From positions 1 to 64,000 of the forward strand of contig JAFXAW010000029.1 in NCBI GenBank assembly GCA_017522015.1: DNA of 64,000 nucleotides, written 5' to 3'. The notes beneath the pieces are model-generated. The model saw only the letters and a program-made list of their open reading frames with translations, searched no databases and had not been told where the DNA came from. The translations under genes were made by a program, and so were the position numbers. Below, piece by piece: positions 15,001 through 23,567 of the stretch (position 1 is the first letter of the stretch; each line of letters opens with the position of its first letter). Origin of the DNA: Oscillospiraceae bacterium (GTDB lineage Bacteria > Bacillota > Clostridia > Oscillospirales > Oscillospiraceae).

Positions 15001-15300
15001 TCATTCCGCGACTTTTTTGTCCAGCTTGTAGTTTCTGAAATAAATGCACAGGTCCGCGCCAACCATGATCAGGTTGAGGATGTAGAAAAACAGCACATAC
15101 CACTTTGACGCGATCGAAGCCATGTATGCCTCGTTCAAAAACTTCGAAATGATACCTGCGATGTAGCCGAAAAAGATCAGGCATAAAAACGCAAGGCTTT
15201 TGCCCTTCGTTGTTCTCGCTTTGTATGACTTCATCACGTTAAGCGGCCAGGAAACGCCAAAGCTCACAATCATAATCACTTCCAGAATATCTGCCATCAT
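15001..15300 (-). CDS. Small three-TM protein, PQ-loop/SemiSWEET-like
   Basis: 99 residues with three hydrophobic segments. SWPLNVMKSYKARTTKGKSLAFL resembles the first helix and loop of SemiSWEET/PQ-loop proteins, where the same region reads P-(Q/x)-x-x-x-x-(K/R)-T-K-S. Family members work as dimers to move sugars or act as lysosomal-type amino-acid carriers. GGAAGGAG precedes the ATG. The assignment rests on this motif and the size only. Confidence 0.55.
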   Translation of the reverse strand: MMADILEVIMIVSFGVSWPLNVMKSYKARTTKGKSLAFLCLIFFGYIAGIISKFLNEAYMASIASKWYVLFFYILNLIMVGADLCIYFRNYKLDKKVAE

Positions 15301-15421
15301 TTTGCTCCTTCCGCGTTTTGCCGTGACCGCAATCCGTCACCGCAATGCAAACCGCCCGATTCTGTTTCTCCGTGTCCGGCGGCTTTGCCAAAATGCAGCA
15401 TGCCGGCAACCGATCGGCTCA

Positions 15422-15450
15422 AGCATAACACAATCGCGCCCCGATTGCAA
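15422..15450 (-). promoter_or_regulatory. Probable promoter of the SemiSWEET-like gene
   Basis: On the complementary strand TTGCAA and TATGCT are spaced 17 bases. It lies in the 325-base gap 15301-15625, which otherwise holds only the opposing promoter at 15572; no small gene or structured RNA was seen there. Confidence 0.5.
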
Positions 15451-15571
15451 TTTCGGATTCATGCTATACGCACTTTGCATCCTATGTGTTTCTGCGGCAA
15501 ACGCAAAAGCCTTTCCAAACTGCGCGCAGACGCGCATCCTTTCATCAAAATATCATTTTATCCGCAGCTCT

Positions 15572-15600
15572 TTGCATCCTGCGCAGTTTTGTGGTAAACT
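15572..15600 (+). promoter_or_regulatory. Promoter of the SDR-PNP operon
   Basis: TTGCAT, a 17-base spacer and TAAACT, 25 bases before the SDR start. Confidence 0.55.
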
Positions 15601-15625
15601 GTCTACTATCTTGGATTATGAGGTG

Positions 15626-16336
15626 ATGGTCTTGAAGACCGCATTGATTACCGGCGGCAGCCGCGGCATCGGAGCGGGCGTTGCGCGCGCTCTCGCGCGT
15701 GACGGCTGGCGCGTTGTGCTCTCCGGCCGGGCGGACAGCGAAAAAGGACGCGAAACGGCGTCCGCGATCGGCGCGACCTTCCTGCCCGCGGATCTGCGCG
15801 AGGAAGCGCAGGTGCAGCAGCTTTTTGCGGCGGCGGGGGAGATTGACGCGCTCATCTGCTGCGCGGGCGTTGCGCACTACGGGCTACTGCAGGACATGAC
15901 GGACGCGCAGTGGCAGGATGTTTTCTCCGTGAACACGGACGGCGTGTTCCGCTGCTGCCGCGCCGCGATTCCCGGCATGGTGCGCAGAAAAAGCGGCTGC
16001 ATCGTCACGGTCAGTTCCGTCTGGGGTGAACACGGTGCCTCCTGCGAGGCTGCCTATTCCGCCTCCAAGGCCGCTGTGATCGGGCTGACGAAGGCGCTGG
16101 CCAAGGAGCTCGGCCCCTCCGGCATCCGCGTCAACTGCGTGGCGCCGGGCGTCATCGACACGGATATGCTCCTGCCGCTCACGGAAGAGGACAAGGCCGA
16201 GCTCGCGGAGAGCACGCCGCTCGGGCGGCTCGGCACGCCGGCGGACGTTGCGGAGGCGGTCTCTTTCCTCGTCTCGGAGCGCGCGGCGTTCATCACCGGA
16301 CAAATACTCGGCATTGATGGAGGTTTTGCATTATGA
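15626..16336 (+). CDS. SDR-family oxidoreductase, FabG-like
   Basis: A 236-residue classical short-chain dehydrogenase. TGGSRGIG (9-16) binds NAD(P); CCAGVAHYG corresponds to NNAG; the catalytic Ser131, Tyr144 and Lys148 are in SSVWG and YSASK; the C-terminal GQILGIDGG is typical of FabG/YmfI-like reductases. It could be a 3-oxoacyl-ACP reductase, but it is not in a fatty-acid operon. Its stop overlaps the next start (ATGA), so it is co-translated with purine nucleoside phosphorylase; a functional link is not obvious. Confidence 0.82.
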   Translation: MVLKTALITGGSRGIGAGVARALARDGWRVVLSGRADSEKGRETASAIGATFLPADLREEAQVQQLFAAAGEIDALICCAGVAHYGLLQDMTDAQWQDVFSVNTDGVFRCCRAAIPGMVRRKSGCIVTVSSVWGEHGASCEAAYSASKAAVIGLTKALAKELGPSGIRVNCVAPGVIDTDMLLPLTEEDKAELAESTPLGRLGTPADVAEAVSFLVSERAAFITGQILGIDGGFAL

Positions 16337-17166
16337 CGGCTTATGAAAAATTACTCGATTGTCTCCGGCAGATACGGGAAAGGACGGATTTTGTCCCCCG
16401 CGTCGCGCTGGTGCTCGGCAGCGGGCTGGGCGGCTATGCCGCGCAGATTGATCTGCGCGCCGCCGTGCCCTATTCGGAGATCGACGGTTTCCCCGTTTCC
16501 ACCGTTCCGGGTCACACGGGGCGCTTTGTGTTCGGCTACGTCTCCGGCGTGCCGGTCGTGGCGATGGAGGGGCGCGTGCACGCCTATGAGGGCTACGACA
16601 GCGCGGACGTCGTGCTGCCCATCCGGCTGATGGGGCTTCTGGGTGCAAAGGCGCTGCTGCTCACCAACGCCGCAGGCGGCGTGAATTACGGTTTTCAGCC
16701 CGGCGATCTCATGCTCATCACGGATCATATCTCCACTTTCCTGCCCTCGCCGCTGCGCGGGGCAAATATGGACGAGCTCGGCCCCCGTTTCCCGGACATG
16801 AGCGCCGTATACGACCGGGAGCTGGGCGACGCCGTGCGCCGCGTGGCGCAAACGCAGGATCTCCCCCTGCGCGAGGGCGTGTACATCCAGTTCCCCGGCC
16901 CCGCCTATGAGACGCCCGCCGAAATCCGCATGGCGCGCACGCTCGGCGCGGACGCCGCCGGCATGTCCACCGCCATCGAGGCGGTTGCCGCCCGCCACAT
17001 GGGGCTGCGTGTGTGCGGCATCTCCTGCATCTCCAACCTCGCCAGCGGCATGAGCGAAAAGCCGCTCTCGCACGAGGAGGTGCAGGAAACGGCAAACCTC
17101 GTCGCCGCGCGCTTCACCGCGCTCGTCACCGGGGCCATAGGTGAATTTGACACCATACTCCGATAA
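16333..17166 (+). CDS. punA: Purine nucleoside phosphorylase (trimeric type)
   Basis: 277 residues, the size of the trimeric PNP/MTAP family. It carries LGSGLGG (about 28-34, phosphate-binding), VPGHTGRF (about 58-65), AAGGVNYGFQPGDLMLITDHI and the substrate-site FPGPAYETPAEIRM and GMSTAIEA motifs. It cleaves purine nucleosides with phosphate for salvage. The start codon overlaps the SDR stop. It is downstream of its own operon promoter and precedes an independent MATE gene. Confidence 0.93.
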   Translation: MTAYEKLLDCLRQIRERTDFVPRVALVLGSGLGGYAAQIDLRAAVPYSEIDGFPVSTVPGHTGRFVFGYVSGVPVVAMEGRVHAYEGYDSADVVLPIRLMGLLGAKALLLTNAAGGVNYGFQPGDLMLITDHISTFLPSPLRGANMDELGPRFPDMSAVYDRELGDAVRRVAQTQDLPLREGVYIQFPGPAYETPAEIRMARTLGADAAGMSTAIEAVAARHMGLRVCGISCISNLASGMSEKPLSHEEVQETANLVAARFTALVTGAIGEFDTILR

Positions 17167-17197
17167 ATAAAGGTATATTTTGTACGGAATGTAGGGC

Positions 17198-17226
17198 TTG
17201 CGCTGGAGAAGAAAGCATAGTATAAT
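17198..17226 (+). promoter_or_regulatory. Promoter of the MATE gene
   Basis: TTGCGC, a 17-base spacer and a perfect TATAAT, about 55 bases before the start. Confidence 0.75.
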
Positions 17227-17283
17227 CATTTTCTGTGAATAAAATAATCGGGCGATGCTCCGCCCGGACAAGGAGGCCTATTC

Positions 17284-18690
17284 ATGGCAAGAACCGCGCA
17301 CAGAGACATGACTAAAGGCGCGATCTGGAAAAACATTCTGTTTTTCGCGCTGCCGGCCATGTGCAGCAGTCTGTTCCAGCAACTCTACAACACCGTTGAC
17401 GGTATCGTCGTCGGCAACCACGTCAGTCAGAACGCGCTTTCGGCTGTCAGCGGCTGCGCCCCGGCTACATCCCTTTTGTTGTCCATCGCCATCGGTCTGA
17501 GCACCGGCGGCGGCGTCGTTGTGGCGCAGTACTTCGGTGGTAAGCGCACAAACGAAATGCGCCGCACCGTTTCCACGCTCGCCATCACACTGTTCGTCCT
17601 CGGCCTGTGCCTCTCTCTCTTCGGCGTCTGCTTTTCTCACTTTTTGGTCAGCACGCTTCTGGGCGTAAAGGATCCCGAAGTTCTGGAGCTCTCGGTCCTG
17701 TATTTCCGCATTTTCTCGTGCGGCATGGTCTTTTCCTTCCTGTACAACGTCATCAACGCCTCCCTGCGTGCGCTTGGTGACTCCAAGTCCCTGCTGCTCC
17801 TGCAGGTTTTCTCCTCGCTCCTGCACATCTGCCTCGACCTGCTGTTTGTTCTCAAGTTCAACTGGGGCGTCGCCGGCGTTGCAACCGCAACCTGCATCTC
17901 CCAGTTCTGCTGCCTGTGCTTCAGCGTTGTCTATGCGCTCAAGCGCTACCCGGTTTTCCGCTTCAAGCGCGAGGAATTTGTCTTTGACAAGACCATCTTT
18001 AAGTTCATTCTCCGCCTCGGCATCCCCAGCGCCATCGAGCACAGCGTGGTCTCCCTCGGCCAGCTCTTCGTGCAGCGTCTGGTCAACAGCTTCGGCCCCA
18101 ACACGATGGCTTCTTTCGGTGTCGGTCACCGTATCGAGAACTACACCATGCTCCCGCTCTTCTCCTTCAACGCCGGTCTTTCCACCTTTGTCGGCCAGAA
18201 CATCGGCGCCGGTCAGCTTGACCGTGCGAAGAAGGGCATCAAGGTTACTGTGCCCATGACCGTCATCTTCACGCTCATCATGATGCCCGTTCTCTACTTC
18301 CTCGGGCCGTCCATCTCTGCGCTCTTCGGCATCGGGGGCGAGGCGCTGCAGCAGTGCATCACGCAGCTGCGCTACATGGCCTTCGTGCTGGTCGTCTTCG
18401 CCATCTACAACCCGACCATCGGCTTCCTTAACGGTTCCGGTGACGCAATGTGGGCCACTGCCGCGTCCTTCACTTCGCTGGGCGTGCGCGTGATCACCGC
18501 TTACGTTGCGGTGTATCTCTTCAGCGGTGACTATCGCTTCGTTTGGGCAACGCAGCCCATCGGCTGGTTCTTTGCCGCAACGGTCGGCTATCTGCGCTTC
18601 TTCACCGGCGGATGGAAGAAAAAAGCCCTTGTTAAGTACGAGGAAAAGGCTGCCAAAGCACAGGCTGCCGAGACTCCCTCCGAGGCTTGA
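17284..18690 (+). CDS. MATE-family efflux transporter
   Basis: 468 residues, about 12 TM helices, two homologous halves. The N-terminal half has LFQQLYNTVDGIVVG (TM1, typical of the NorM/DinF superfamily) and the second half starts with ILRLGIPSAIEHSVVSLGQLFVQ. It exports cationic drugs or metabolites using a Na+ or H+ gradient; the substrate is unknown. AAGGAGG upstream supports the ATG. It is followed directly by the promoter and hairpin of the next gene. Confidence 0.9.
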   Translation: MARTAHRDMTKGAIWKNILFFALPAMCSSLFQQLYNTVDGIVVGNHVSQNALSAVSGCAPATSLLLSIAIGLSTGGGVVVAQYFGGKRTNEMRRTVSTLAITLFVLGLCLSLFGVCFSHFLVSTLLGVKDPEVLELSVLYFRIFSCGMVFSFLYNVINASLRALGDSKSLLLLQVFSSLLHICLDLLFVLKFNWGVAGVATATCISQFCCLCFSVVYALKRYPVFRFKREEFVFDKTIFKFILRLGIPSAIEHSVVSLGQLFVQRLVNSFGPNTMASFGVGHRIENYTMLPLFSFNAGLSTFVGQNIGAGQLDRAKKGIKVTVPMTVIFTLIMMPVLYFLGPSISALFGIGGEALQQCITQLRYMAFVLVVFAIYNPTIGFLNGSGDAMWATAASFTSLGVRVITAYVAVYLFSGDYRFVWATQPIGWFFAATVGYLRFFTGGWKKKALVKYEEKAAKAQAAETPSEA

Positions 18691-18716
18691 CGAGTGCCCA
18701 CTGATTTTGCTATAAT
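18687..18716 (+). promoter_or_regulatory. Promoter overlapping the MATE stop codon
   Basis: TTGACG (18687-18692), an 18-base spacer and perfect TATAAT (18711-18716). The predicted start point is within 10 bases of the hairpin at 18729. Confidence 0.65.
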
Positions 18717-18728
18717 CGTCATAACATC

Positions 18729-18757
18729 AAAACGGCGGCGCACAGCCGCCGTTTTTT
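18729..18757 (+). terminator. Terminator of the MATE gene, inside the next leader
   Basis: AAAACGGCGGC pairs with GCCGCCGTTTT around 5 bases and ends in six T residues. It stops MATE transcripts, but it also lies downstream of the promoter at 18687, directly at the 5' end of that leader. Confidence 0.85.
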
Positions 18758-18785
18758 GTCCGCAGAAGGAAAGGAGAAAGAGCCT

Positions 18786-19361
18786 ATGAAACACAGTTTT
18801 TTCGCCTACATCTTCCGGATGCGCTACATTGCCCGCTGGGCACTGATGCGCAACACCCGCGTGGAAAATGTGGAGGAGCATTCCTATGAAGTCGCCGTGC
18901 TCGCGCACGCGCTGGCCGTCATCGGCCGCGACCTGTTCGGCAAGGATGTCTCTCCGGACCGCGCCGCTGCCGCCGCGCTCTTTCACGATGCGCCGGAGAT
19001 CATCACCGGCGACCTGCCCACCCCCATCAAATACAACAATCCTGAGCTGAAAAGCGCCTATGGGCACGTGGAGACCGTTGCGCAGGAGAAGCTGCTCTCG
19101 CAACTTCCCGAATCGCTGCGCGGCAGCTACGCGCCACTGATCACGCAGGCGGACGAGACCGTGCACCGCTACGTCAAAGCCGCGGACAAGCTTGCCGCCT
19201 GGCTGAAATGTCAGGAGGAGCTCAAGGCGGGCAACCGCGAGTTCTCCCGCGCCGCGGACGAGACGCTCGCCTCCCTGCGCGCCATGCAGCTGGAGGAAGC
19301 GGACTACTTTCTGGAGCACTTTGGGGAGGCATTCCGCCTCACCCTTGATGATCTTGGATAA
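18786..19361 (+). CDS. YfbR-like 5'-deoxynucleotidase (HD domain)
   Basis: 191 residues. The active-site set of YfbR is present: Arg17 and Trp18 (ARWAL), His32 (EEHSYEVA), His67-Asp68 and Glu71 (FHDAPEIITGD), with a later Asp in KAADKLAAW. YfbR removes phosphate from deoxyribonucleoside 5'-monophosphates. An AAGGAG precedes the ATG. The gene lies ahead of the UPF0237-UPF0210-DUF896 group on the same strand and may be transcribed with it. Confidence 0.88.
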   Translation: MKHSFFAYIFRMRYIARWALMRNTRVENVEEHSYEVAVLAHALAVIGRDLFGKDVSPDRAAAAALFHDAPEIITGDLPTPIKYNNPELKSAYGHVETVAQEKLLSQLPESLRGSYAPLITQADETVHRYVKAADKLAAWLKCQEELKAGNREFSRAADETLASLRAMQLEEADYFLEHFGEAFRLTLDDLG

Positions 19362-19379
19362 AGAGAGGTTTGAAGTATC

Positions 19380-19649
19380 ATGAGAGCCATTGTAACCGTG
19401 ATTGCAAAAGACCGCGTCGGCATCATTGCAGAGGTCTGCACGATGCTTGTTGCACATCAGGTCAACATTCTTGACCTCAACCAGACCATACTGCAGGAAT
19501 TCTTCACCATGACCATGCTGGTGGACACCTCCATGAGCACCACGCCCTTCGCGGAACTGGTGCAGACACTTTCGGACGCGGGCAAACGTGCCGGGCTGGA
19601 AATCCGCATGCAGCGTGAGGACATTTTCAACGCGATGCACCGCATCTGA
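19380..19649 (+). CDS. UPF0237 ACT-domain protein
   Basis: 89 residues forming a single ACT domain ([22 protein letters not shown]). It is always found next to a UPF0210 gene, as here, 19 bases upstream. ACT domains bind amino acids or other small ligands; the ligand is unknown. Confidence 0.88.
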   Translation: MRAIVTVIAKDRVGIIAEVCTMLVAHQVNILDLNQTILQEFFTMTMLVDTSMSTTPFAELVQTLSDAGKRAGLEIRMQREDIFNAMHRI

Positions 19650-19668
19650 GCGTGGGAGGTCGGAGAGC

Positions 19669-21027
19669 ATGATTAACACCAGCGAGGTTCTCGAGACCCT
19701 GCAGATGATCGACCAGCAGCATCTGGACGTGCGCACTATCACGATGGGCATCTCCCTGCTCGACTGCTGCGACGCGGACGCAAAGCGCGCCTGCGAAAAA
19801 ATCTATGACAAAATCACCTTCTCCGCGCGGGATCTGGTGCGCACAGGCGAGGCGATTGAGGCTGAATTCGGCATTCCCATTGTCAACAAGCGCATTGCCG
19901 TCACGCCCATCGCCCTCGTTGCCGGCGCCTCCGACACGGAGGACTATGTGCCCTTCGCCAAGGCGCTTGACCGGGCGCGCGCGGAAACCGGCGTCAATTT
20001 CGTCGGCGGCTTTTCCGCGCTGGTACATAAGGGCATGACGCCCGCAGACCGCCGCCTCATCGCCTCCATCCCTGAGGCGCTTGCGGAAACGGAACTTGTC
20101 TGTTCCAGCGTCAACATCGGCTCCACCAAGGCGGGCATCAATATGGATGCCGTTGCGCTGATGGGGCGGATCATCAAGGACACCGCCGCGCGCACTGCGG
20201 ACCGCGGCGGCTTCGGCTGCGCCAAGCTCGTTGTGTTCTGCAACGCCGTGGAGGACAATCCTTTCATGGCGGGCGCATTTCACGGCGTGGGCGAGCCCGA
20301 CCGTGTCATCAACGTCGGCGTCTCCGGCCCCGGCGTCGTGCATTACGAGCTCAAGCGCGTGAAGGGCGAGCCCTTTGACGTGGTGGCGGAAACCATCAAG
20401 AAGACCGCCTTCCGCGTCACGCGTATGGGACAGCTTGTTGCGCAGGAAGCCAGCCGCCGTCTCGGCGTGCCCTTTGGCATTGTGGACCTCTCCCTTGCGC
20501 CGACGCCCGCGGTGGGTGACAGTGTCGCGCGCATTCTGGAGGAAATGGGTCTGGAGACCTGCGGCACGCACGGCACAACCGCCGCGCTCGCCCTGCTCAA
20601 CGACGCCGTCAAAAAGGGCGGCGTGATGGCCTCCTCCAGCGTCGGCGGCCTGTCCGGCGCTTTCATTCCCGTCAGCGAGGACGAGGGCATGATCGCCGCG
20701 GCACAGAGCGGCGTTCTGACGCTTGACAAGCTGGAGGCCATGACCTGCGTGTGCTCCGTGGGGCTGGACATGATCGCCATTCCCGGCGACACGACGGCAG
20801 AGACCATTTCCGCGATCATCGCGGACGAGGCCGCCATCGGCATGATCAACAACAAGACGACCGCCGCACGCCTCATCCCCGCGCCGGGAAAAACCGTGGG
20901 CGACACGGTGGAATTCGGCGGCCTGCTCGGCAGCGCGCCCGTCATGCCGGTCCATCCGGAATCGAGCGAGGCCTTCATCGCCCGGGGCGGACGCATCCCC
21001 GCGCCGATGCACTCTTTGAAAAACTGA
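19669..21027 (+). CDS. UPF0210 / PFL-family protein
   Basis: A 452-residue cytosolic protein of the UPF0210 (DUF711) family, whose fold is related to glycyl-radical enzymes of the PFL superfamily. Conserved segments include [11 protein letters not shown] near the start, [25 protein letters not shown] and [18 protein letters not shown]. No glycyl-radical motif is visible at the C-terminus. The reaction is unknown. GGAGGTCGGAGAG precedes the ATG. Paired with the ACT protein directly upstream, which probably regulates it or is its subunit. Confidence 0.88.
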   Translation: MINTSEVLETLQMIDQQHLDVRTITMGISLLDCCDADAKRACEKIYDKITFSARDLVRTGEAIEAEFGIPIVNKRIAVTPIALVAGASDTEDYVPFAKALDRARAETGVNFVGGFSALVHKGMTPADRRLIASIPEALAETELVCSSVNIGSTKAGINMDAVALMGRIIKDTAARTADRGGFGCAKLVVFCNAVEDNPFMAGAFHGVGEPDRVINVGVSGPGVVHYELKRVKGEPFDVVAETIKKTAFRVTRMGQLVAQEASRRLGVPFGIVDLSLAPTPAVGDSVARILEEMGLETCGTHGTTAALALLNDAVKKGGVMASSSVGGLSGAFIPVSEDEGMIAAAQSGVLTLDKLEAMTCVCSVGLDMIAIPGDTTAETISAIIADEAAIGMINNKTTAARLIPAPGKTVGDTVEFGGLLGSAPVMPVHPESSEAFIARGGRIPAPMHSLKN

Positions 21028-21038
21028 GGTAAAGCAGC

Positions 21039-21248
21039 ATGAAGCCAAAGGAACTGGACCGGATCAACGAGCTGGCAAGGCTCAAGAAAACCCGCCCGCT
21101 CACGCCGGAGGAAACGGCGGAGCAGGAGGCGCTTCGCCGCGCCTACATCGCCGAGTGGCGCAAGGGCGCCATTGAGATTCTGGAGGGCGTTCGCATCCAG
21201 CGCCCGGACGGCTCCGTTGTCCCGCTGAAAAAGAAAACGGACAAGTAA
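21039..21248 (+). CDS. DUF896 / UPF0291 small protein
   Basis: 69 residues, with the family pattern RINELARLKKTRPLTPEE and RRAYIAEWRKG. Bacillus YnzC is the known relative, a small helical protein linked to the SOS region; its function is unclear. It ends the UPF0237-UPF0210 operon, with a terminator 30 bases downstream. Confidence 0.88.
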   Translation: MKPKELDRINELARLKKTRPLTPEETAEQEALRRAYIAEWRKGAIEILEGVRIQRPDGSVVPLKKKTDK

Positions 21249-21278
21249 AGCGTCTGACCGCAAGAGCCCGTGAAAATG

Positions 21279-21318
21279 AAAACCCGACCTGTGAACGAAC
21301 AGGCCGGGTTTTCGTTTT
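21279..21318 (+). terminator. Terminator of the UPF0210 operon
   Basis: AAAACCCGACCTGT (21279-21292) pairs with ACAGGCCGGGTTTT (21299-21312), one mismatch, and CGTTTT follows. Confidence 0.85.
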
Positions 21319-21435
21319 GCAGATCGATAAGCGACCCGGTACTCTCTTGTGCAGCAGGATGCCTTGGAGGTAGCCGCAAATGGGATTTCCACTTTTCCCA
21401 TTCTCTCCCTCACAGCTGCACTTCGCCGCTTCCCT

Positions 21436-21465
21436 TTGCTCGGGGCGGACAAGATGTGTTATGAT
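21436..21465 (+). promoter_or_regulatory. Promoter of the sigma-factor operon
   Basis: TTGCTC, an 18-base spacer and TATGAT, about 70 bases before the start. It looks like a housekeeping promoter, not an ECF-type one. Confidence 0.5.
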
Positions 21466-21535
21466 ACATATATGAAAATTCTTTGTCGCATTCGGCGCAT
21501 TTCATTCGTCTTACATACAGAAGGAGGTGAGGGCC

Positions 21536-21979
21536 GTGAATCAAGCGCTCATATACAGCTGGTATGAGCAATATAAAAACGGCATCTTCCGCTATGTGCT
21601 GTCCATCACAAGGGATCCCTACCTTGCAGAAGACATCCTGCATGACACCTTTGTGAAAGTATTGTCCGGCGGAATCCAATGCAGCCCCGGCAAAGAGCAG
21701 GCATGGCTCTATCGGGTGGCGCGCAACCTCTGCTATGACCAGCTGCGCCGGAAAAAGCGGGAGCGGGAACACGCGCCGACGCCCGCTGCGCCGGATCAGC
21801 AATATGAATACATAGAGCTGATCTCCTCGCTTTCCCCAAAGGACCGGGAGATTGTCACGCTCAGGATTGCGGGCGGCCTGACGCATGCGGAAATTGCCGG
21901 TGTTCTGGGCATCTCGCCGAAAGCTTCCCAAAAGCGCTATGAGCGCGCCATCGCCACATTACGCAAAAAGGAGGATTGA
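21536..21979 (+). CDS. ECF-type sigma-70 family factor
   Basis: 147 residues. Region 2 spans about 10-75 (FRYVLSITRDPYLAEDILHDTFVKV and AWLYRVARNLCYDQLRR) and region 4 about 90-145 (LSPKDREIVTLRIAGGLTHAEIAGVLGIS, the -35-binding helix-turn-helix). GTG at 21536 is chosen because AAGGAGG is 9 bases upstream; the GTG three codons earlier touches that site. The next gene, one base after the stop, encodes a membrane protein fit to be its anti-sigma or sensor partner. Confidence 0.88.
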   Translation: MNQALIYSWYEQYKNGIFRYVLSITRDPYLAEDILHDTFVKVLSGGIQCSPGKEQAWLYRVARNLCYDQLRRKKREREHAPTPAAPDQQYEYIELISSLSPKDREIVTLRIAGGLTHAEIAGVLGISPKASQKRYERAIATLRKKED

Positions 21980-21980
21980 A

Positions 21981-23480
21981 ATGGAGCAGAAACTACGGGA
22001 CGCAGCATCCGCACTGCCGGAAGCAAAGCTGGAATTTGACGCCATCTGCGCATCCGTGCCGGAAAAGCAGGCGAAGGCCCGCCCAAAATCCCGGCGAACC
22101 GCTGTCGCCGTCGCCGCCGGTTTTCTCCTGCTGATTTCCGTGTCTCTCGGAACATACGTCTATGCAGCAGAAGCAAAAGAATATGACGCTGCCGTGCAGT
22201 TTTTTGACGAATACAAGCTCTCCGCAGAGGGGCTCTCCCGCGGGGAGATCAAATCCGTTTACCGCGACATCTCCACAAACGCTTTCACATATTCCGGCAC
22301 GGCAGACGTGCTTGAAAGATCCCTCTCCACCCACGGCGTGGACGGCTATGAAATTCTGCAGGAAAACCCGTCTCCCGCGGACATGGAGCAGCTTTGGATC
22401 GCCATGAACTCCGTCTCTCCGCCTTGGGCCGCCGTGCATACGCAGCCCGAGGGGATTCACTATCAGTACCGTTACGATTACAAAGAAGATCCCGATCTCG
22501 GCTTTGAGATCCACGACCGAAGCTATCTCGAAAAATACGACGGCGAAAGCCTGCTTTGGAGCGTTTCCCTGACGGAGTTTCAGATTTTCGGATACAGCAC
22601 CGTTTCCGACGGCGTGATTGCCTACGGGGAAACCCCCACATGGTCCAGCACGCAGCTTTCTCCTGCGTGGATGGCAAAAATTGACGCAAACGGCAAGCTG
22701 CTATGGATGCGCAGGCTTGATCACGGTTTTTCGGACGAATACATCGCCGCCATTCTGGAGAATGCGGACGGGAGCTATGCCGTTATCAGCCGCGGCGAGC
22801 TGGAATACTTTTGTCTGAGCCAATATACGGCAAAGGGAAAGGAGACGCATTTCCAAAAAACCGAGGTGGGGAATTACGGAATCTGGGACGCCGCGCGCTT
22901 TGGCGACGGGTACATCGTGCAGCTTGGAAGCTATCTCTCCGGCGAGCACGCCAGAATCGTGAAAGTGGATAGCGAGGGCAACATCACGGAGTCCTTCTCT
23001 TACAGCGGCGAAGACGCTTATTATTTCATCACGGATATGATTGAGTTTGAGGGTCGCATTTACCTGTCCGCCTACGCCGTGCCGAAGCCCGAGTTGGAGG
23101 ATCCCGGCTTCGCCGGACGGCGGGAAATTGCCGGCATCCTCGATTATCTGTTCGCGCATGACATATGGGAAATTTCCTCCGAAGAGCTCACGCCCATGGT
23201 AAGGGAGAATTACACGGCCATTCTGATGGTGTGCGATCCGGCGGCGGGTGTGCCGCAGGAATTCTACTCCGTCAAGGGTTCTCTTGGGGGCGCGCTGGCG
23301 CTGAGTGAAACAGGAAGCTTGCTGTGGGATGTGGAGAGCATTGCCGACACGGCCTATTCCCCTATGACCAGCGCCTATACCATCCGCGGAAGCTGTTACG
23401 TTTTCCGTTATGCCTTTGACCGCTCCGGCACCCTGCTCAGTCAGGAAAAGACGGGCGAAACCGCTGAATTCAGCCGCTAA
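21981..23480 (+). CDS. Membrane-anchored partner of the sigma factor (putative anti-sigma/sensor)
   Basis: 499 residues: a cytoplasmic segment of about 40, one TM helix at about 44-65 (RRTAVAVAAGFLLLISVSLG), then a long extracytoplasmic domain of about 430 residues with repeated WS/W-G-type beta strands (GESLLWSVSLTEF, ANGKLLWMRRLDHG) that suggests a beta-propeller. The N-terminus is short and not a classical zinc anti-sigma domain. Location, one base after the sigma gene and with AAAGGAGG, suggests it controls that sigma factor in response to an external signal. Confidence 0.7.
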   Translation: MEQKLRDAASALPEAKLEFDAICASVPEKQAKARPKSRRTAVAVAAGFLLLISVSLGTYVYAAEAKEYDAAVQFFDEYKLSAEGLSRGEIKSVYRDISTNAFTYSGTADVLERSLSTHGVDGYEILQENPSPADMEQLWIAMNSVSPPWAAVHTQPEGIHYQYRYDYKEDPDLGFEIHDRSYLEKYDGESLLWSVSLTEFQIFGYSTVSDGVIAYGETPTWSSTQLSPAWMAKIDANGKLLWMRRLDHGFSDEYIAAILENADGSYAVISRGELEYFCLSQYTAKGKETHFQKTEVGNYGIWDAARFGDGYIVQLGSYLSGEHARIVKVDSEGNITESFSYSGEDAYYFITDMIEFEGRIYLSAYAVPKPELEDPGFAGRREIAGILDYLFAHDIWEISSEELTPMVRENYTAILMVCDPAAGVPQEFYSVKGSLGGALALSETGSLLWDVESIADTAYSPMTSAYTIRGSCYVFRYAFDRSGTLLSQEKTGETAEFSR

Positions 23481-23507
23481 AGACAAGCGCGCTGTTTCCC
23501 AATCACA

Positions 23508-23551
23508 AACGCAGCCCCTGACCGAACGGTCAGGGGCTGCGGTTTATCTTT
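23508..23551. terminator. Bidirectional terminator
   Basis: CGCAGCCCCTGACC and GGTCAGGGGCTGCG form a perfect 14-bp stem with a 4-base loop. GTTTATCTTTTT follows on the plus strand and an A/T-rich flank lies on the other side. It separates the sigma operon from the convergent acyl-CoA ligase gene. Confidence 0.85.
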
Positions 23552-23567
23552 TTGGTCGTGTGTTTTT

